A stretch of 33,614 bases of DNA from Myxococcus xanthus (GTDB lineage: Bacteria; Myxococcota; Myxococcia; Myxococcales; Myxococcaceae), in assembly GCF_013116825.1 (NCBI RefSeq), contig NZ_JABFNS010000104.1, positions 1 through 33,614 on the forward strand, given 5' to 3'. The notes beneath the pieces are model-generated. The model was given only the letters and a program-made list of their open reading frames with translations. It searched no databases and was not told the DNA's origin. Below, in pieces: positions 8,320-15,421 of this stretch. Each line of letters starts with the position of its first letter. Within the stretch, counting starts at the first letter, position 1. A program made the translations under genes and the position numbers.

Positions 8320-8922
8320 TCAGGCCCCGGCGACCGGGGCGGTGCAGACATTGAATCCAGAATCCAGGGAACGAACGCGGGAGGCGAAGCGCCGCCACGC
8401 AGAGGCCAGCCCGTCCGCCGCGACGGGAGCCGCTTTGCGGCGTGCCCCGAAGCACTCACGGCGCCAGGACGGCCCCATCTCGGAGGAAATCCATTCCTCG
8501 TGCTCGGCCAGCCACCCCGCCAGCGAGGCGAGCCCCGCGCGCAGCGCCCGCCGCTCGTGTCCCGTGGTTGGCAAGCGCGCCGGGCCCAGCGCCTCCGCGC
8601 GAAACGGAAGACGGCCCGGCACCTCCTCCAGCAGGACGGGCGCGAAGCCCGCCCGGGGGACGAAGATGGCTTCGCCGCGCTCACACAGCGCGCCGAAGCC
8701 CCACAGCGTCAGGCGCCCACCATCCGGAAGGCCCACCGTGTAGGGGCTCTGTCCCTCCGCGCCTTCGGGGCGCGCGTGGCGCACGAGTCCTCGTCGAACG
8801 AGGAGGTTCCCCGCCGGGCAGAGGACATCCCGCCCGAGGCACCACATGGAGACGTCGAACAGCCGGTCTCCCTCGCGTCGAAGCTCGCAGGGAATCACGG
8901 TGGACATGGCATGGCCGGACAT
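8320..8922 (-). CDS. hypothetical protein, 200 aa
   Basis: No family recognised. The N-terminal half is beta-like with the sequences CLGRDVLCPAGNLLVRRGL and GRLTLWGFGALCERG. The C-terminal half is helical and ends in a region with AEHEEWISSEMGPSWRR. Four cysteines are spread without a metal-site spacing. I chose ATG 8922, which has GCGGAG upstream. ATG 8907 is possible but has no Shine-Dalgarno sequence. The gene lies 15 bp after the 127-aa gene and 10 bp before the TPR gene on the same strand, forming a compact three-gene unit. A partner role with the TPR protein is plausible from context only. Confidence 0.65.
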   Translation of the reverse strand: MSGHAMSTVIPCELRREGDRLFDVSMWCLGRDVLCPAGNLLVRRGLVRHARPEGAEGQSPYTVGLPDGGRLTLWGFGALCERGEAIFVPRAGFAPVLLEEVPGRLPFRAEALGPARLPTTGHERRALRAGLASLAGWLAEHEEWISSEMGPSWRRECFGARRKAAPVAADGLASAWRRFASRVRSLDSGFNVCTAPVAGA

Positions 8923-8937
8923 GGGCGCGCGCTCCGC

Positions 8938-9321
8938 TCAGCTCGCGGACTTCTTCGCCGTGGCGCCGCGGCGCACGGGGCTGGCGCCGAAGAGCGCGGG
9001 CGCGTCCACCGAGCTTGCGCCCTGCTTGCCCAGCACCGCGTTGACGGCGCGCACCAGCTTCCCGCGCACGCTGGCCGTCAGCGGCAGGTCTCCCAGCGCG
9101 GCCTGGAGCTGCTGGGCGCTGATGCCCCGGCCGCTCTTCGGCTTGCCGATGGACAGCGACTCGTAGCTCTTGCCCTGCGCGTCCTTGTCACGGCGACGGG
9201 CGCTCCGCTTCTTCAGGAGGGTGCGGCCCTCGGAGCCGTAGGACTCGAGCTGTCGCGACAGGCGGAGGAGCTTCTCGGAGGGGATGTTCTTGTCCGTCAG
9301 GAACTGCTGGAAGGAACCCAT
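8938..9321 (-). CDS. small basic hypothetical protein, 127 aa
   Basis: A Lys/Arg-rich protein with a central basic stretch (LLKKRSARRRDKD, about 35-47) and a helical segment ISAQQLQAALGDLPLTASVR. The C-terminal tail VRRGATAKKSAS is also basic. This composition suggests nucleic-acid or acidic-partner binding, but no known DNA-binding domain is recognisable. AGAGAAG precedes the ATG at 9321. It is the first gene of the three-gene minus-strand unit, which ends with the TPR gene. A GC-rich hairpin at 9346-9371 separates it from the lipoprotein gene upstream. Confidence 0.6.
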   Translation of the reverse strand: MGSFQQFLTDKNIPSEKLLRLSRQLESYGSEGRTLLKKRSARRRDKDAQGKSYESLSIGKPKSGRGISAQQLQAALGDLPLTASVRGKLVRAVNAVLGKQGASSVDAPALFGASPVRRGATAKKSAS

Positions 9322-9345
9322 GGTCTTCTCTCTTCGGGGGAACGA

Positions 9346-9371
9346 GGGGCCGGCACTGGAGCACCGGCCCC
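9346..9371 (-). terminator. GC-rich hairpin behind the His-tailed lipoprotein gene
   Basis: GGGGCCGG (9346-9353) and CCGGCCCC (9364-9371) form a perfect 8-bp stem with a 10-base loop. Read on the minus strand it follows the stop at 9404 and is followed by TCGTTCCCC, a poor T-tract. It is a reasonable intrinsic terminator for a GC-rich genome. Confidence 0.5.
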
Positions 9372-9403
9372 CGGGTGAACGGGCCAGGGGCCCGGGAACA
9401 GCG

Positions 9404-9904
9404 TCAGTGCTCGTGGCCGTGGTCGCCGTGCGACTCCTCGACGAGGACGCCGACAGTCGTCACGGACGTGGGGCCGAAGGTCAGGAAGTGCGTGCCCACC
9501 GTGAGCGGCACGACGTGGCGGCCCTTGATGTCGGTGCAGCCCGTGGAGCTGCTGGTGCTCTCTTCGATTTCCACCGCCCCGCCGCTGGCGGTGGTGACGG
9601 AAAGGGGCACGTCCGCGTTGGTGTAGATGACGTAGTCAGCGGCCTCGCTCGCGGCGAAGGCCACGATGCCCCGATTCCCTTCCGAGCCGGTCATCAGGGT
9701 GATGTCGTAGCGGCGGTGGTCAGCGCGAATCTCGGGGGGCGGGTTGTTGGTCGCCAGGTTGGCGATGACGGAGGTAGCGGGCCCATCCTGGAGGTGCATG
9801 CACGCCTCGGCGTCGACGCCCTCTTCTTCGGGATGGTCGTCGCCGCAGCCGGCGGAGACGAGCGCGGTGGACAGCAGGAACGCGGCAAGGAGCTTCTTGG
9901 TCAT
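9404..9904 (-). CDS. lipoprotein with His-rich C-terminus (metal-related)
   Basis: 166 residues from ATG 9904, preceded by GGAGT. Lipobox VSAGC puts the lipidated cysteine at residue 20. The mature part begins with an EACMHLQDGP motif, has a predicted beta-sandwich (YDITLMTG, YVIYTNADVPLSV, HFLTFGPTSVTTV) and ends ESHGDHGHEH, four His residues in the last nine. I recall similar uncharacterised proteins, with the same EAC(x)H(x) start and His tail, beside zinc uptake genes in other bacteria; this is recollection, not a search. A periplasmic or surface metal-binding role fits. It lies 274 bp after the small exported Cys/His protein gene on the same strand. The gap holds no gene. Confidence 0.75.
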   Translation of the reverse strand: MTKKLLAAFLLSTALVSAGCGDDHPEEEGVDAEACMHLQDGPATSVIANLATNNPPPEIRADHRRYDITLMTGSEGNRGIVAFAASEAADYVIYTNADVPLSVTTASGGAVEIEESTSSSTGCTDIKGRHVVPLTVGTHFLTFGPTSVTTVGVLVEESHGDHGHEH

Positions 9905-10105
9905 GGTGCGACTCCACGGGATTGGACTGCGGGTGTGCCACGCCCGCGCGCCAGCAACGGACACCCTCAGGACATGGAGGGGCCGCCACGGATGCGTGGG
10001 AATGGAAGGGGCGTGCGCGGAGCACGAAACACGGGCGCCGTGAGACAACTCAGCCGCCGTGGGCGCAAAGCCGCAATGACTCACAGCCCGCGCGGAGCGG
10101 ACGGA

Positions 10106-10663
10106 GTCTGTCTGGCTTTAGCGAACGGGCAACCTCACACGGCGCGACAGGCCGCCTGAGCGAGCAAACTCCCGGGCCTCACGCGCGGGGCGGAGACGCC
10201 TTGGGAGCCAGGTGCAGACGGGCGACGGGCTCCGCGTGGAAGCGGAACACCGCCAGCGCGGGCTCGGAGCGAGCGGGCGCGACCAGGAGGGACGGCGTGT
10301 CCTGCTGCGGAGGCGGAGCCTCCCGCCGGACGAAGGCGTGGACACAGTGGGCGTCGGAGCCGTGGGAGTCCGCCTCCGTGCTCCTGGTGGCGAGCCGCAC
10401 ATCGTCGAAGGACGCCTCGACGTGACCGGCGCCGTGGGAGTCACCGGCCTCCACGTGCATCACCTCACCATGCTCCAGGCACGTGGCGTGCTGAACCAGG
10501 GCGAAGTGCATCACGCTCCCCATGTACGCCAGCACGCACATGAGCGCGAACGGCAGCGCCAGACGGCGCGACCAGACGGAACTCACGGGCTGGTGAAAGG
10601 TGGAGCGACTCACGTCAGGGCATTCCCGGTCGAACGGCGTCTACGGTTGTAAGCCAGACAGAC
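10106..10663. repeat. 13-bp inverted repeat flanking the 10179-10613 gene
   Basis: GTCTGTCTGGCTT at 10106-10118 and its exact reverse complement at 10651-10663 flank the gene. Similarity extends weakly outwards (GCGGACG against GCGAACG). The right copy overlaps the candidate promoter of that gene. A 13-mer pair can arise by chance in a window of this size, so only its placement makes it worth noting. It could be a shared regulator site. Confidence 0.4.
10179..10613 (-). CDS. small exported Cys/His-rich protein (DUF2946-like), paralog of 526-951
   Basis: 144 residues from GTG 10613. A hydrophobic segment (LALPFALMCVLAYMGSVMHFALV, about 18-40) is followed by a stretch rich in His, Cys and acidic residues: HATCLEHGEVMH, DSHGAGH, DSHGSDAHCVH. 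The end LAPKASPPRA repeats the end of the 526-951 product almost exactly, and the overall plan is the same, so I treat them as paralogs. It is probably anchored or exported, with a metal-binding periplasmic part. The His-tailed lipoprotein gene follows on the same strand. No strong Shine-Dalgarno sequence is visible, so the start is less certain than the frame. Confidence 0.7.
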   Translation of the reverse strand: MSRSTFHQPVSSVWSRRLALPFALMCVLAYMGSVMHFALVQHATCLEHGEVMHVEAGDSHGAGHVEASFDDVRLATRSTEADSHGSDAHCVHAFVRREAPPPQQDTPSLLVAPARSEPALAVFRFHAEPVARLHLAPKASPPRA

Positions 10664-10674
10664 CGTTCGCGCAA
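10646..10674 (-). promoter_or_regulatory. candidate promoter of the 10179-10613 gene
   Basis: On the minus strand TTGCGC (10674-10669) and TACAAC (10651-10646) are separated by exactly 17 bp. The match is 3 of 6 for the -35 and 4 of 6 for the -10. An AGACAG/CTGTCT pair (10656-10661 and 10681-10686) overlaps it and could be an operator. The rest of the 337-bp divergent gap (10614-10950) is GC-rich. It contains a second possible promoter facing right, TGGACC at 10873-10878 and TAGGGT at 10897-10902, 18 bp apart. Confidence 0.35.
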
Positions 10675-10950
10675 GTCAGACTGTCTCACGCAACACTCGC
10701 CAGGAAACAGCGCCTCCCGCGAACGGACAACAGCAACTTGGGAACAAGAGCAACTGAAGCACTTTTCCAGCGCCGCTGCCCGGGTGTGCCCCGGAGCGGC
10801 CGGTCCCAGGCCCGGCGGGCGGCCAAAGGCCACCGGGGAAGTGTCCTGCTTCGACGGAAGGCATCGGGCCCGTGGACCGGTGGCACCGTCCAGGCGTAGG
10901 GTGCGCGCCGCCCGGAAGACGCCCGGGCGTACCATCGAGGTCACGACTTC

Positions 10951-12423
10951 GTGCAAGAGTTCATCGACGCGCTCCGGAGCCAGGCACGCCACATCGCGCC
11001 CGACCTGGCGCGAATCGCCTATCAGCGGGGCCTCGCCGTCACGCGACCGGACGGGACCACCCACCCCATCCCCATCACCGCCACGCCCGTGGTGCTGGAC
11101 GCCGCGGAGATTCGCCGCCGCTCGGAGCTGTCCGCCCGCCTGTCCTCCGCCACGGTGAAGATGGCGCAGGCGCAACTCCAGGGCGCGGACGCGGAGTCCC
11201 TGCTGGGCGCCCTCTCCCCTCTCGAGCGTGTGCTCGCCGAGCGCACCTGGCGCCAGTCCACCCGGCTGGCCACCACGCGCGTGGACTACTTCGTCGCGGG
11301 CGGCACGCCGTGGGCGTTGGAGGTCAACGCCACCATCCCCGCCATGCAGGGGTACTCCGACATCGCGGCCCGCACCTTCATCGAGGTGGTGGGCCGCTAC
11401 TTCCGCTATCCGGAGAAGTCCCTGCACGCCCTGCTGTCGCTCAACGGCAGCAACGCGCTGGCGTTGTACCGGGCGCTGTTGGACGGATACGCGGCCGAGC
11501 GCAACGGCCGGATGCCGGACACGGTGGCCCTGCTGTGCCGCCGCAACGACGCCCAAATCACGGAGCTGCGCTGGCTGTGCGACCGCTTCCGCGAGTTCGG
11601 CGCGGACGCGGACCTGGTCCATCCGGACGAGGTGTCCGGTGACGACGCCTTCGTGGCCCACGGCAAGAAATACGACCTGGTGTACCGGCACCTCTTCGTC
11701 CGGCGCCTGGAGGAGTCCCCCTCCCCCTGGGTCGAGGACTTCCTGGGCACCGTGCCCGGCAAGAAGGCGGTGTTCCTCAATCCCCCCGCCTCACAGGTGG
11801 AGGTGAAGCTGACCTTCGCCCGCCTGTCGCAGGCCCTGGCCGAGCCCGCCCTGGCCGAAGCCGCGCGACTCACCGACGAGGAGTTGGAGGCGGTGCGCGC
11901 GTCCGTGCCGTGGACGCGAACGTTCCAGCCCGGCCCGACGCAGGGCCCCGACGGCGAACGCGTGGAGGACCTGGTGGCCCTGGTCGCCGCGACGCCGGCG
12001 CGCTTCGTGCTGAAGCGGGCCTGGGACTATGGCGGCCGAGCCGTCTTCCTGGGCCGCTCCGCGGGCACCGTCCCCTACACGGAGCGGGTACAGGCGGCCT
12101 ATGGCGCGCCGATGACGTGGGCGGAGCTGTGCGCGCGCACGGCGGCGGACACGGCGGGCGGAGGCTTCGTGGTGCAGGAGGTGGTGGACTCGCCGCCCGA
12201 GGAGCACCTGCTCTGCGAGCCCAACGGCACCGTGCTGCCCACGTCCTTCTTCGTGGACTACTCCGCCTATGCCTCCGTGGGCCTGGCGCGGCAGCCCGCG
12301 TGGGGCGGTGTGTGCCGCGGGTCCATGTCGGAAATCGTCAACATCGTCGGCGGGGGCGGCGTGTTGCCGCTCATCACCTCGGAAGTCGCCTCCAAGCTCC
12401 TGATGGCGTGGAAGGCCTTCTAG
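10951..12423 (+). CDS. ATP-grasp-like enzyme, function unknown
   Basis: 490 residues from GTG 10951 with GAGGT upstream. Three blocks look like an ATP-grasp ligase: WALEVNATIPAMQGYSD (about 124-140), resembling the pre-ATP-grasp acidic/Asn motif; FVLKRAWDYGGRAVFLG near 350-370, with the Lys and Gly-rich loop expected to hold ATP; and GSMSEIVNIVGGGGVLPLI near the C-terminus, resembling the VN-GGG metal-binding end of the fold. FVVQEVVD matches the hinge that binds adenine. Such enzymes join a carboxylate to an amine, thiol or similar group through an acyl phosphate. No carrier protein or peptide substrate gene lies next to it, so the substrate is unknown. It has no signal peptide and is followed by the LPMO gene 57 bp later. 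Confidence 0.65.
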   Translation: MQEFIDALRSQARHIAPDLARIAYQRGLAVTRPDGTTHPIPITATPVVLDAAEIRRRSELSARLSSATVKMAQAQLQGADAESLLGALSPLERVLAERTWRQSTRLATTRVDYFVAGGTPWALEVNATIPAMQGYSDIAARTFIEVVGRYFRYPEKSLHALLSLNGSNALALYRALLDGYAAERNGRMPDTVALLCRRNDAQITELRWLCDRFREFGADADLVHPDEVSGDDAFVAHGKKYDLVYRHLFVRRLEESPSPWVEDFLGTVPGKKAVFLNPPASQVEVKLTFARLSQALAEPALAEAARLTDEELEAVRASVPWTRTFQPGPTQGPDGERVEDLVALVAATPARFVLKRAWDYGGRAVFLGRSAGTVPYTERVQAAYGAPMTWAELCARTAADTAGGGFVVQEVVDSPPEEHLLCEPNGTVLPTSFFVDYSAYASVGLARQPAWGGVCRGSMSEIVNIVGGGGVLPLITSEVASKLLMAWKAF

Positions 12424-12455
12424 GCCGTTGACCCGATTTCAGGGGCCGCGTCCTC

Positions 12456-12475
12456 CCTCCTGACACCACAGGAGG
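12456..12475 (+). promoter_or_regulatory. hairpin enclosing the Shine-Dalgarno sequence of the LPMO gene
   Basis: CCTCCTG (12456-12462) and CAGGAGG (12469-12475) form a perfect 7-bp stem with a 6-base loop. The right arm contains the whole AGGAGG (12470-12475) that lies 5 bases before the ATG at 12481. If it folds in the mRNA, ribosome access would be blocked. Whether it is used as a switch is inference. Confidence 0.5.
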
Positions 12476-12480
12476 AAGGG

Positions 12481-13635
12481 ATGACCTCAGCAGTGCAGCG
12501 GTGTCTCGGCGCGTCGCTCGCCGTCGTGTCCATGTTGTGCGCCAGCGTGGCCCTGGCGCATGGCTCCATGGAAGTACCCCTCAGCCGCGTCTACAGCTGC
12601 TTCAAGGAAGGGCCGGAGACGCCGAAGTCCGACGCGTGCAAGGCGCTCATCCAGGCCGGTGGCACGCAGGCGCTCTACGACTGGAATGGCGTGCGGCAGG
12701 GCAACGCCAACGACAGGCACCGCGACATCATTCCAGACGGAAAGCTCTGCAGCGCCGCGAATGAAAGCCACCGGGGCCTGGACCTCGCGCGCACGGACTG
12801 GCCCTCCACGCTCATCACTCCGGACGCCCAGGGCCGCTTCGAGTTCGTCTTCCACGCGACCGCCGTGCACGCCACCGGCTACTTCCGCCTCTACGTCACG
12901 CGCGAGGGCTACAACCCGGCGCTCCCGCTCAAGTGGTCGGACCTGGAAGCGAATCCCTTCTGCTCCATCACCCACGTCTCCGCCCAGAACAACCGCTACC
13001 GGCTCAACTGCCCCTTCCCTCAAGGGAAGACGGGCGCGCATGTCATCTACGGCATCTGGCAGCGCTCGGACAGCCCGGAGGCCTTCTACGCCTGCACCGA
13101 CGTGAAGTTCAGCAACACCCCGCCGCCGCCCTCGTCCTGGAAGGAGCTGGGCCAGGTGCAGGCGCGTGAAGACCTTCCCGCGGGGAGCTCGGTGACGCTG
13201 CGCGTGTTCGACGCGCAAGGCGCTGACGCCGAATCCCATGTGCATCCCCTGGCCACGGCCACGCCGGCGGCCCAGTGGATTCATGCGCTGGCGCAGCGAG
13301 TGAACGGCGCGTCCAGCCACGTACAGGTCGGCGTGCTCGACGCAGCGGGCCGCGTGAATCCCGTGCAGGACGCGCTGGGCAACCGCGTCTATGCGCGTGA
13401 GACGGGCTACACCTTCCAGGTCGACATCATGAAGCCGCCGCCCGGTGGCGGTGGCGAGCCCGTCTATCCGTCTGGGATTGAGGGCTATGCCGCGGGCACC
13501 GTGGTGCGGGGCACCGACGGACTGCGTTATCGCTGCAAGCCCTTCCCCTACTCCGGCTGGTGCAAGGGCTCCGCGCTGCATTACGCGCCGGGCACGGGCT
13601 TGAACTGGCAGGACGCGTGGGAGCGCATTCCCTGA
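12481..13635 (+). CDS. AA10 lytic polysaccharide monooxygenase with C-terminal carbohydrate-binding module
   Basis: 384 residues. The signal peptide ends ASVALA, so the mature protein starts with His27, as copper LPMOs require. His130 in FHATAVHATGYFRLYVT completes the histidine brace. Phe202 in IWQRSDSPEAFYACTDVKF is the usual axial residue of chitin-active AA10 enzymes. The catalytic domain ends near 211. A linker domain (about 217-315) resembles the middle part of GbpA-type proteins. Residues 330-384 (YPSGIEGYAAGTVV to WQDAWERIP) form a small Trp/Tyr-rich binding module of the CBM5/12 type, likely for chitin. The enzyme is secreted and cleaves crystalline polysaccharide oxidatively. The GH18 chitinase at 20923-22722 is a natural partner. 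A strong AGGAGG lies inside a hairpin before the ATG. Confidence 0.93.
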   Translation: MTSAVQRCLGASLAVVSMLCASVALAHGSMEVPLSRVYSCFKEGPETPKSDACKALIQAGGTQALYDWNGVRQGNANDRHRDIIPDGKLCSAANESHRGLDLARTDWPSTLITPDAQGRFEFVFHATAVHATGYFRLYVTREGYNPALPLKWSDLEANPFCSITHVSAQNNRYRLNCPFPQGKTGAHVIYGIWQRSDSPEAFYACTDVKFSNTPPPPSSWKELGQVQAREDLPAGSSVTLRVFDAQGADAESHVHPLATATPAAQWIHALAQRVNGASSHVQVGVLDAAGRVNPVQDALGNRVYARETGYTFQVDIMKPPPGGGGEPVYPSGIEGYAAGTVVRGTDGLRYRCKPFPYSGWCKGSALHYAPGTGLNWQDAWERIP

Positions 13636-13674
13636 AGCCCACCGGGTGACGCGACACATCCAGTTTCGGGGTGA

Positions 13675-13739
13675 AGGCACCGGGCTGTCACAACACCTGA
13701 CGCAACATGTTCGCGTCAGGGCCGACAATCCCGGTGCCT
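13675..13739. other. 65-nt nested inverted repeat in the LPMO/497-aa gene gap
   Basis: The outer arms AGGCACCGGG (13675-13684) and CCCGGTGCCT (13730-13739) pair perfectly over 10 bp. A short TGTC/GACA helix (13686-13689 with 13724-13727) continues it. An inner perfect stem, CCTGACGC (13696-13703) with GCGTCAGG (13713-13720), closes on a loop holding the palindrome AACATGTT. Altogether 22 pairs form one long hairpin. It starts 40 bp after the LPMO stop and ends 35 bp before the next start. It has no T-tract. It may be a structured 5' leader, a terminator or a mobile extragenic palindrome. Confidence 0.6.
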
Positions 13740-13774
13740 CCGACATTCATGTCGTTCCCGCGAAAGGTGTGTGT

Positions 13775-15268
13775 ATGTCTCCCCGAATCGACCGGCGCGC
13801 TCCCTCGAAGCTCGGCTCGAATCTCCAGAAGGACGCGGAGCCGACCCAGGCCCGTACGCCCACGGCGACGACGTCCTCAGTCAAATACCAGACGCAGCGA
13901 AACGCGGACGCCTTCCAGGGTACTGCTCCGCGTGGACGCGCGCAGGGTGCCCTCGGAAACACCGTGGCGGCCCTCAACACGAACGCGGTGGCGACACCGG
14001 CGCTGACGCCCGAGCAGCAGGCGTCTGCGGAGCAGGCGCTGGTGGACGCCACCAACCGGCAGGACCCGTCGTATCTCACGAACTGGCTGAAGGCCCATCC
14101 CGACCCGGCGCAGCAAGCGGCCTTCATGGATCGCCTCTTCCAATACGGGCCCGCGGCGGGACAACTGCTCGACAAGGCCCGCGAAGAGGATCTGCCGGTG
14201 CTCTCCGCTGCCCTCGACGCGGCCTACCGGTCGGGCGCCGTCACGCTCGACGAATTGACGGCGGCCGTCGGTTCCCATGGCGCGGGCTCCTGGGGCGGTG
14301 AGACGCACGAGACGCTGGCGAAGGTCATCGCCGGCACGGGCAACCCGGAGCTCATCACCGCCTACGCGCAGCGCGAACTGGAAATCATGACGGCCAGCAA
14401 CCCGGCGGACCCGGCGCGCGCCGTGGCCATCGCCACGGCGCTGGCGGGCCTGCCGCCGGACAAGCTCCAGGAGTTCCTGAAGAACAACCCGGACGCCCTG
14501 GGCCACGTCCTCAAGAACATCAACGACCCCATCATCGGCGGCGGCACGGAGGCGCTTGGAAAGCTGCTGGACGCGGCCAGCGCCATCCAGCCCGCCACGC
14601 CGGAGTCCATCAAGCTGTTCATGGACAGCATCGGGCACCTGGGAGACAACCCCGAATCCCGCGCGGCGGCGGCGCGCTTCTTCACACAGCACGCGGACGC
14701 GATTCTCGCCGCGGCGAGCGACGCCTCGGGCTCCATTGGAAGCGCGGGCGCGGGCAAGCTGTCCGAGTTCTTCACCCGGACGCTCTTCACCGAGCCTTCC
14801 TTCGAGGGCCAGGAGGCGTTCCACTCGTTCATCACCTCGAAGCTGGGTGACATGCAGGCGCAGTTGGAGGCGGAGGCGCGCGCCAATCCGCCGTCGCAGG
14901 ATGCGCAGCGCCTGGCACGGTCCATGGGCAGCCTCGTAGGCGCCATCGAGGGAGGCTTCCTCCTCTCCGTCGAGGAGCTGAACAAGCGCAACGAGGCCGT
15001 CGAGGGTATGGCGGGGCTGATCTTCAAGCTCAAGGACCTGCTCCCCACCTCGAGCATCCCGGGGCTGGGCCAGTTGCAGGACCTCACCATCGACCAGATT
15101 CAGAACTGGGTGACGGAGGCGCTCAAGAAGAAGCCGGATGATCCGCAGGATGCCATTCCGTTCCATCAGCTCTTCGGGGAGAGCATCTCCAACCCCGCCC
15201 TCCGGAGCGTGTACGACTCCGCCCGGCTGACGTCGCTGGAGAACCGCGAGCTCGGCCTGAACCACTGA
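13775..15268 (+). CDS. hypothetical protein, 497 aa, helical
   Basis: Start ATG 13775 is preceded by AAAGGTG. The frame is open back to 13646, but that part covers the nested hairpin and reads as noncoding. The first 75 residues are polar and low in complexity (Arg, Thr, Gln, Pro), with no signal peptide. The remainder is almost entirely alpha-helical with repeated Ala-rich pairs, for example AFMDRLFQYGPAAGQLLDKA and VAIATALAGLPPDKLQEFLKNNPDALGHVLKNI, which suggests a solenoid-like fold. One region, SGAVTLDELTAAVGSHGAGSWGGETHETLAKVI, is notably rich in Gly and Ser. No enzymatic motif is recognised. The disordered basic start without a signal peptide could fit a protein exported by a specialised secretion system, but that is speculation. 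Confidence 0.75.
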   Translation: MSPRIDRRAPSKLGSNLQKDAEPTQARTPTATTSSVKYQTQRNADAFQGTAPRGRAQGALGNTVAALNTNAVATPALTPEQQASAEQALVDATNRQDPSYLTNWLKAHPDPAQQAAFMDRLFQYGPAAGQLLDKAREEDLPVLSAALDAAYRSGAVTLDELTAAVGSHGAGSWGGETHETLAKVIAGTGNPELITAYAQRELEIMTASNPADPARAVAIATALAGLPPDKLQEFLKNNPDALGHVLKNINDPIIGGGTEALGKLLDAASAIQPATPESIKLFMDSIGHLGDNPESRAAAARFFTQHADAILAAASDASGSIGSAGAGKLSEFFTRTLFTEPSFEGQEAFHSFITSKLGDMQAQLEAEARANPPSQDAQRLARSMGSLVGAIEGGFLLSVEELNKRNEAVEGMAGLIFKLKDLLPTSSIPGLGQLQDLTIDQIQNWVTEALKKKPDDPQDAIPFHQLFGESISNPALRSVYDSARLTSLENRELGLNH

Positions 15269-15327
15269 GTCCGCGCGCAAGGCCCGGGCCAGCGCGCATG
15301 CGCCAGCCCGTGCGTCCAGGAAATTCA

Positions 15328-15346
15328 GCCTCGCACGCGGCGAGGC
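15328..15346. terminator. hairpin between convergent genes
   Basis: GCCTCGC (15328-15334) and GCGAGGC (15340-15346) pair perfectly over 7 bp around a 5-base loop. It lies in the 153-bp gap between the convergent stops at 15268 and 15422, where a bidirectional terminator is expected. There is no T-tract on either side, so confidence is moderate. Confidence 0.45.
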
Positions 15347-15421
15347 ACCGTAAGGCACACGGCCCCTCAGCAGCAGTCCGCGCGGTGACCGACCACGGGC
15401 GAGACAGTCGTCATCAATGCA

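Noticed and set aside
8310..8684. N-terminal extension of the TPR protein
   Set aside because: The extension is Arg/Pro/Trp-rich, overlaps the upstream gene in another frame, and ATG 8309 has a good ribosome site.
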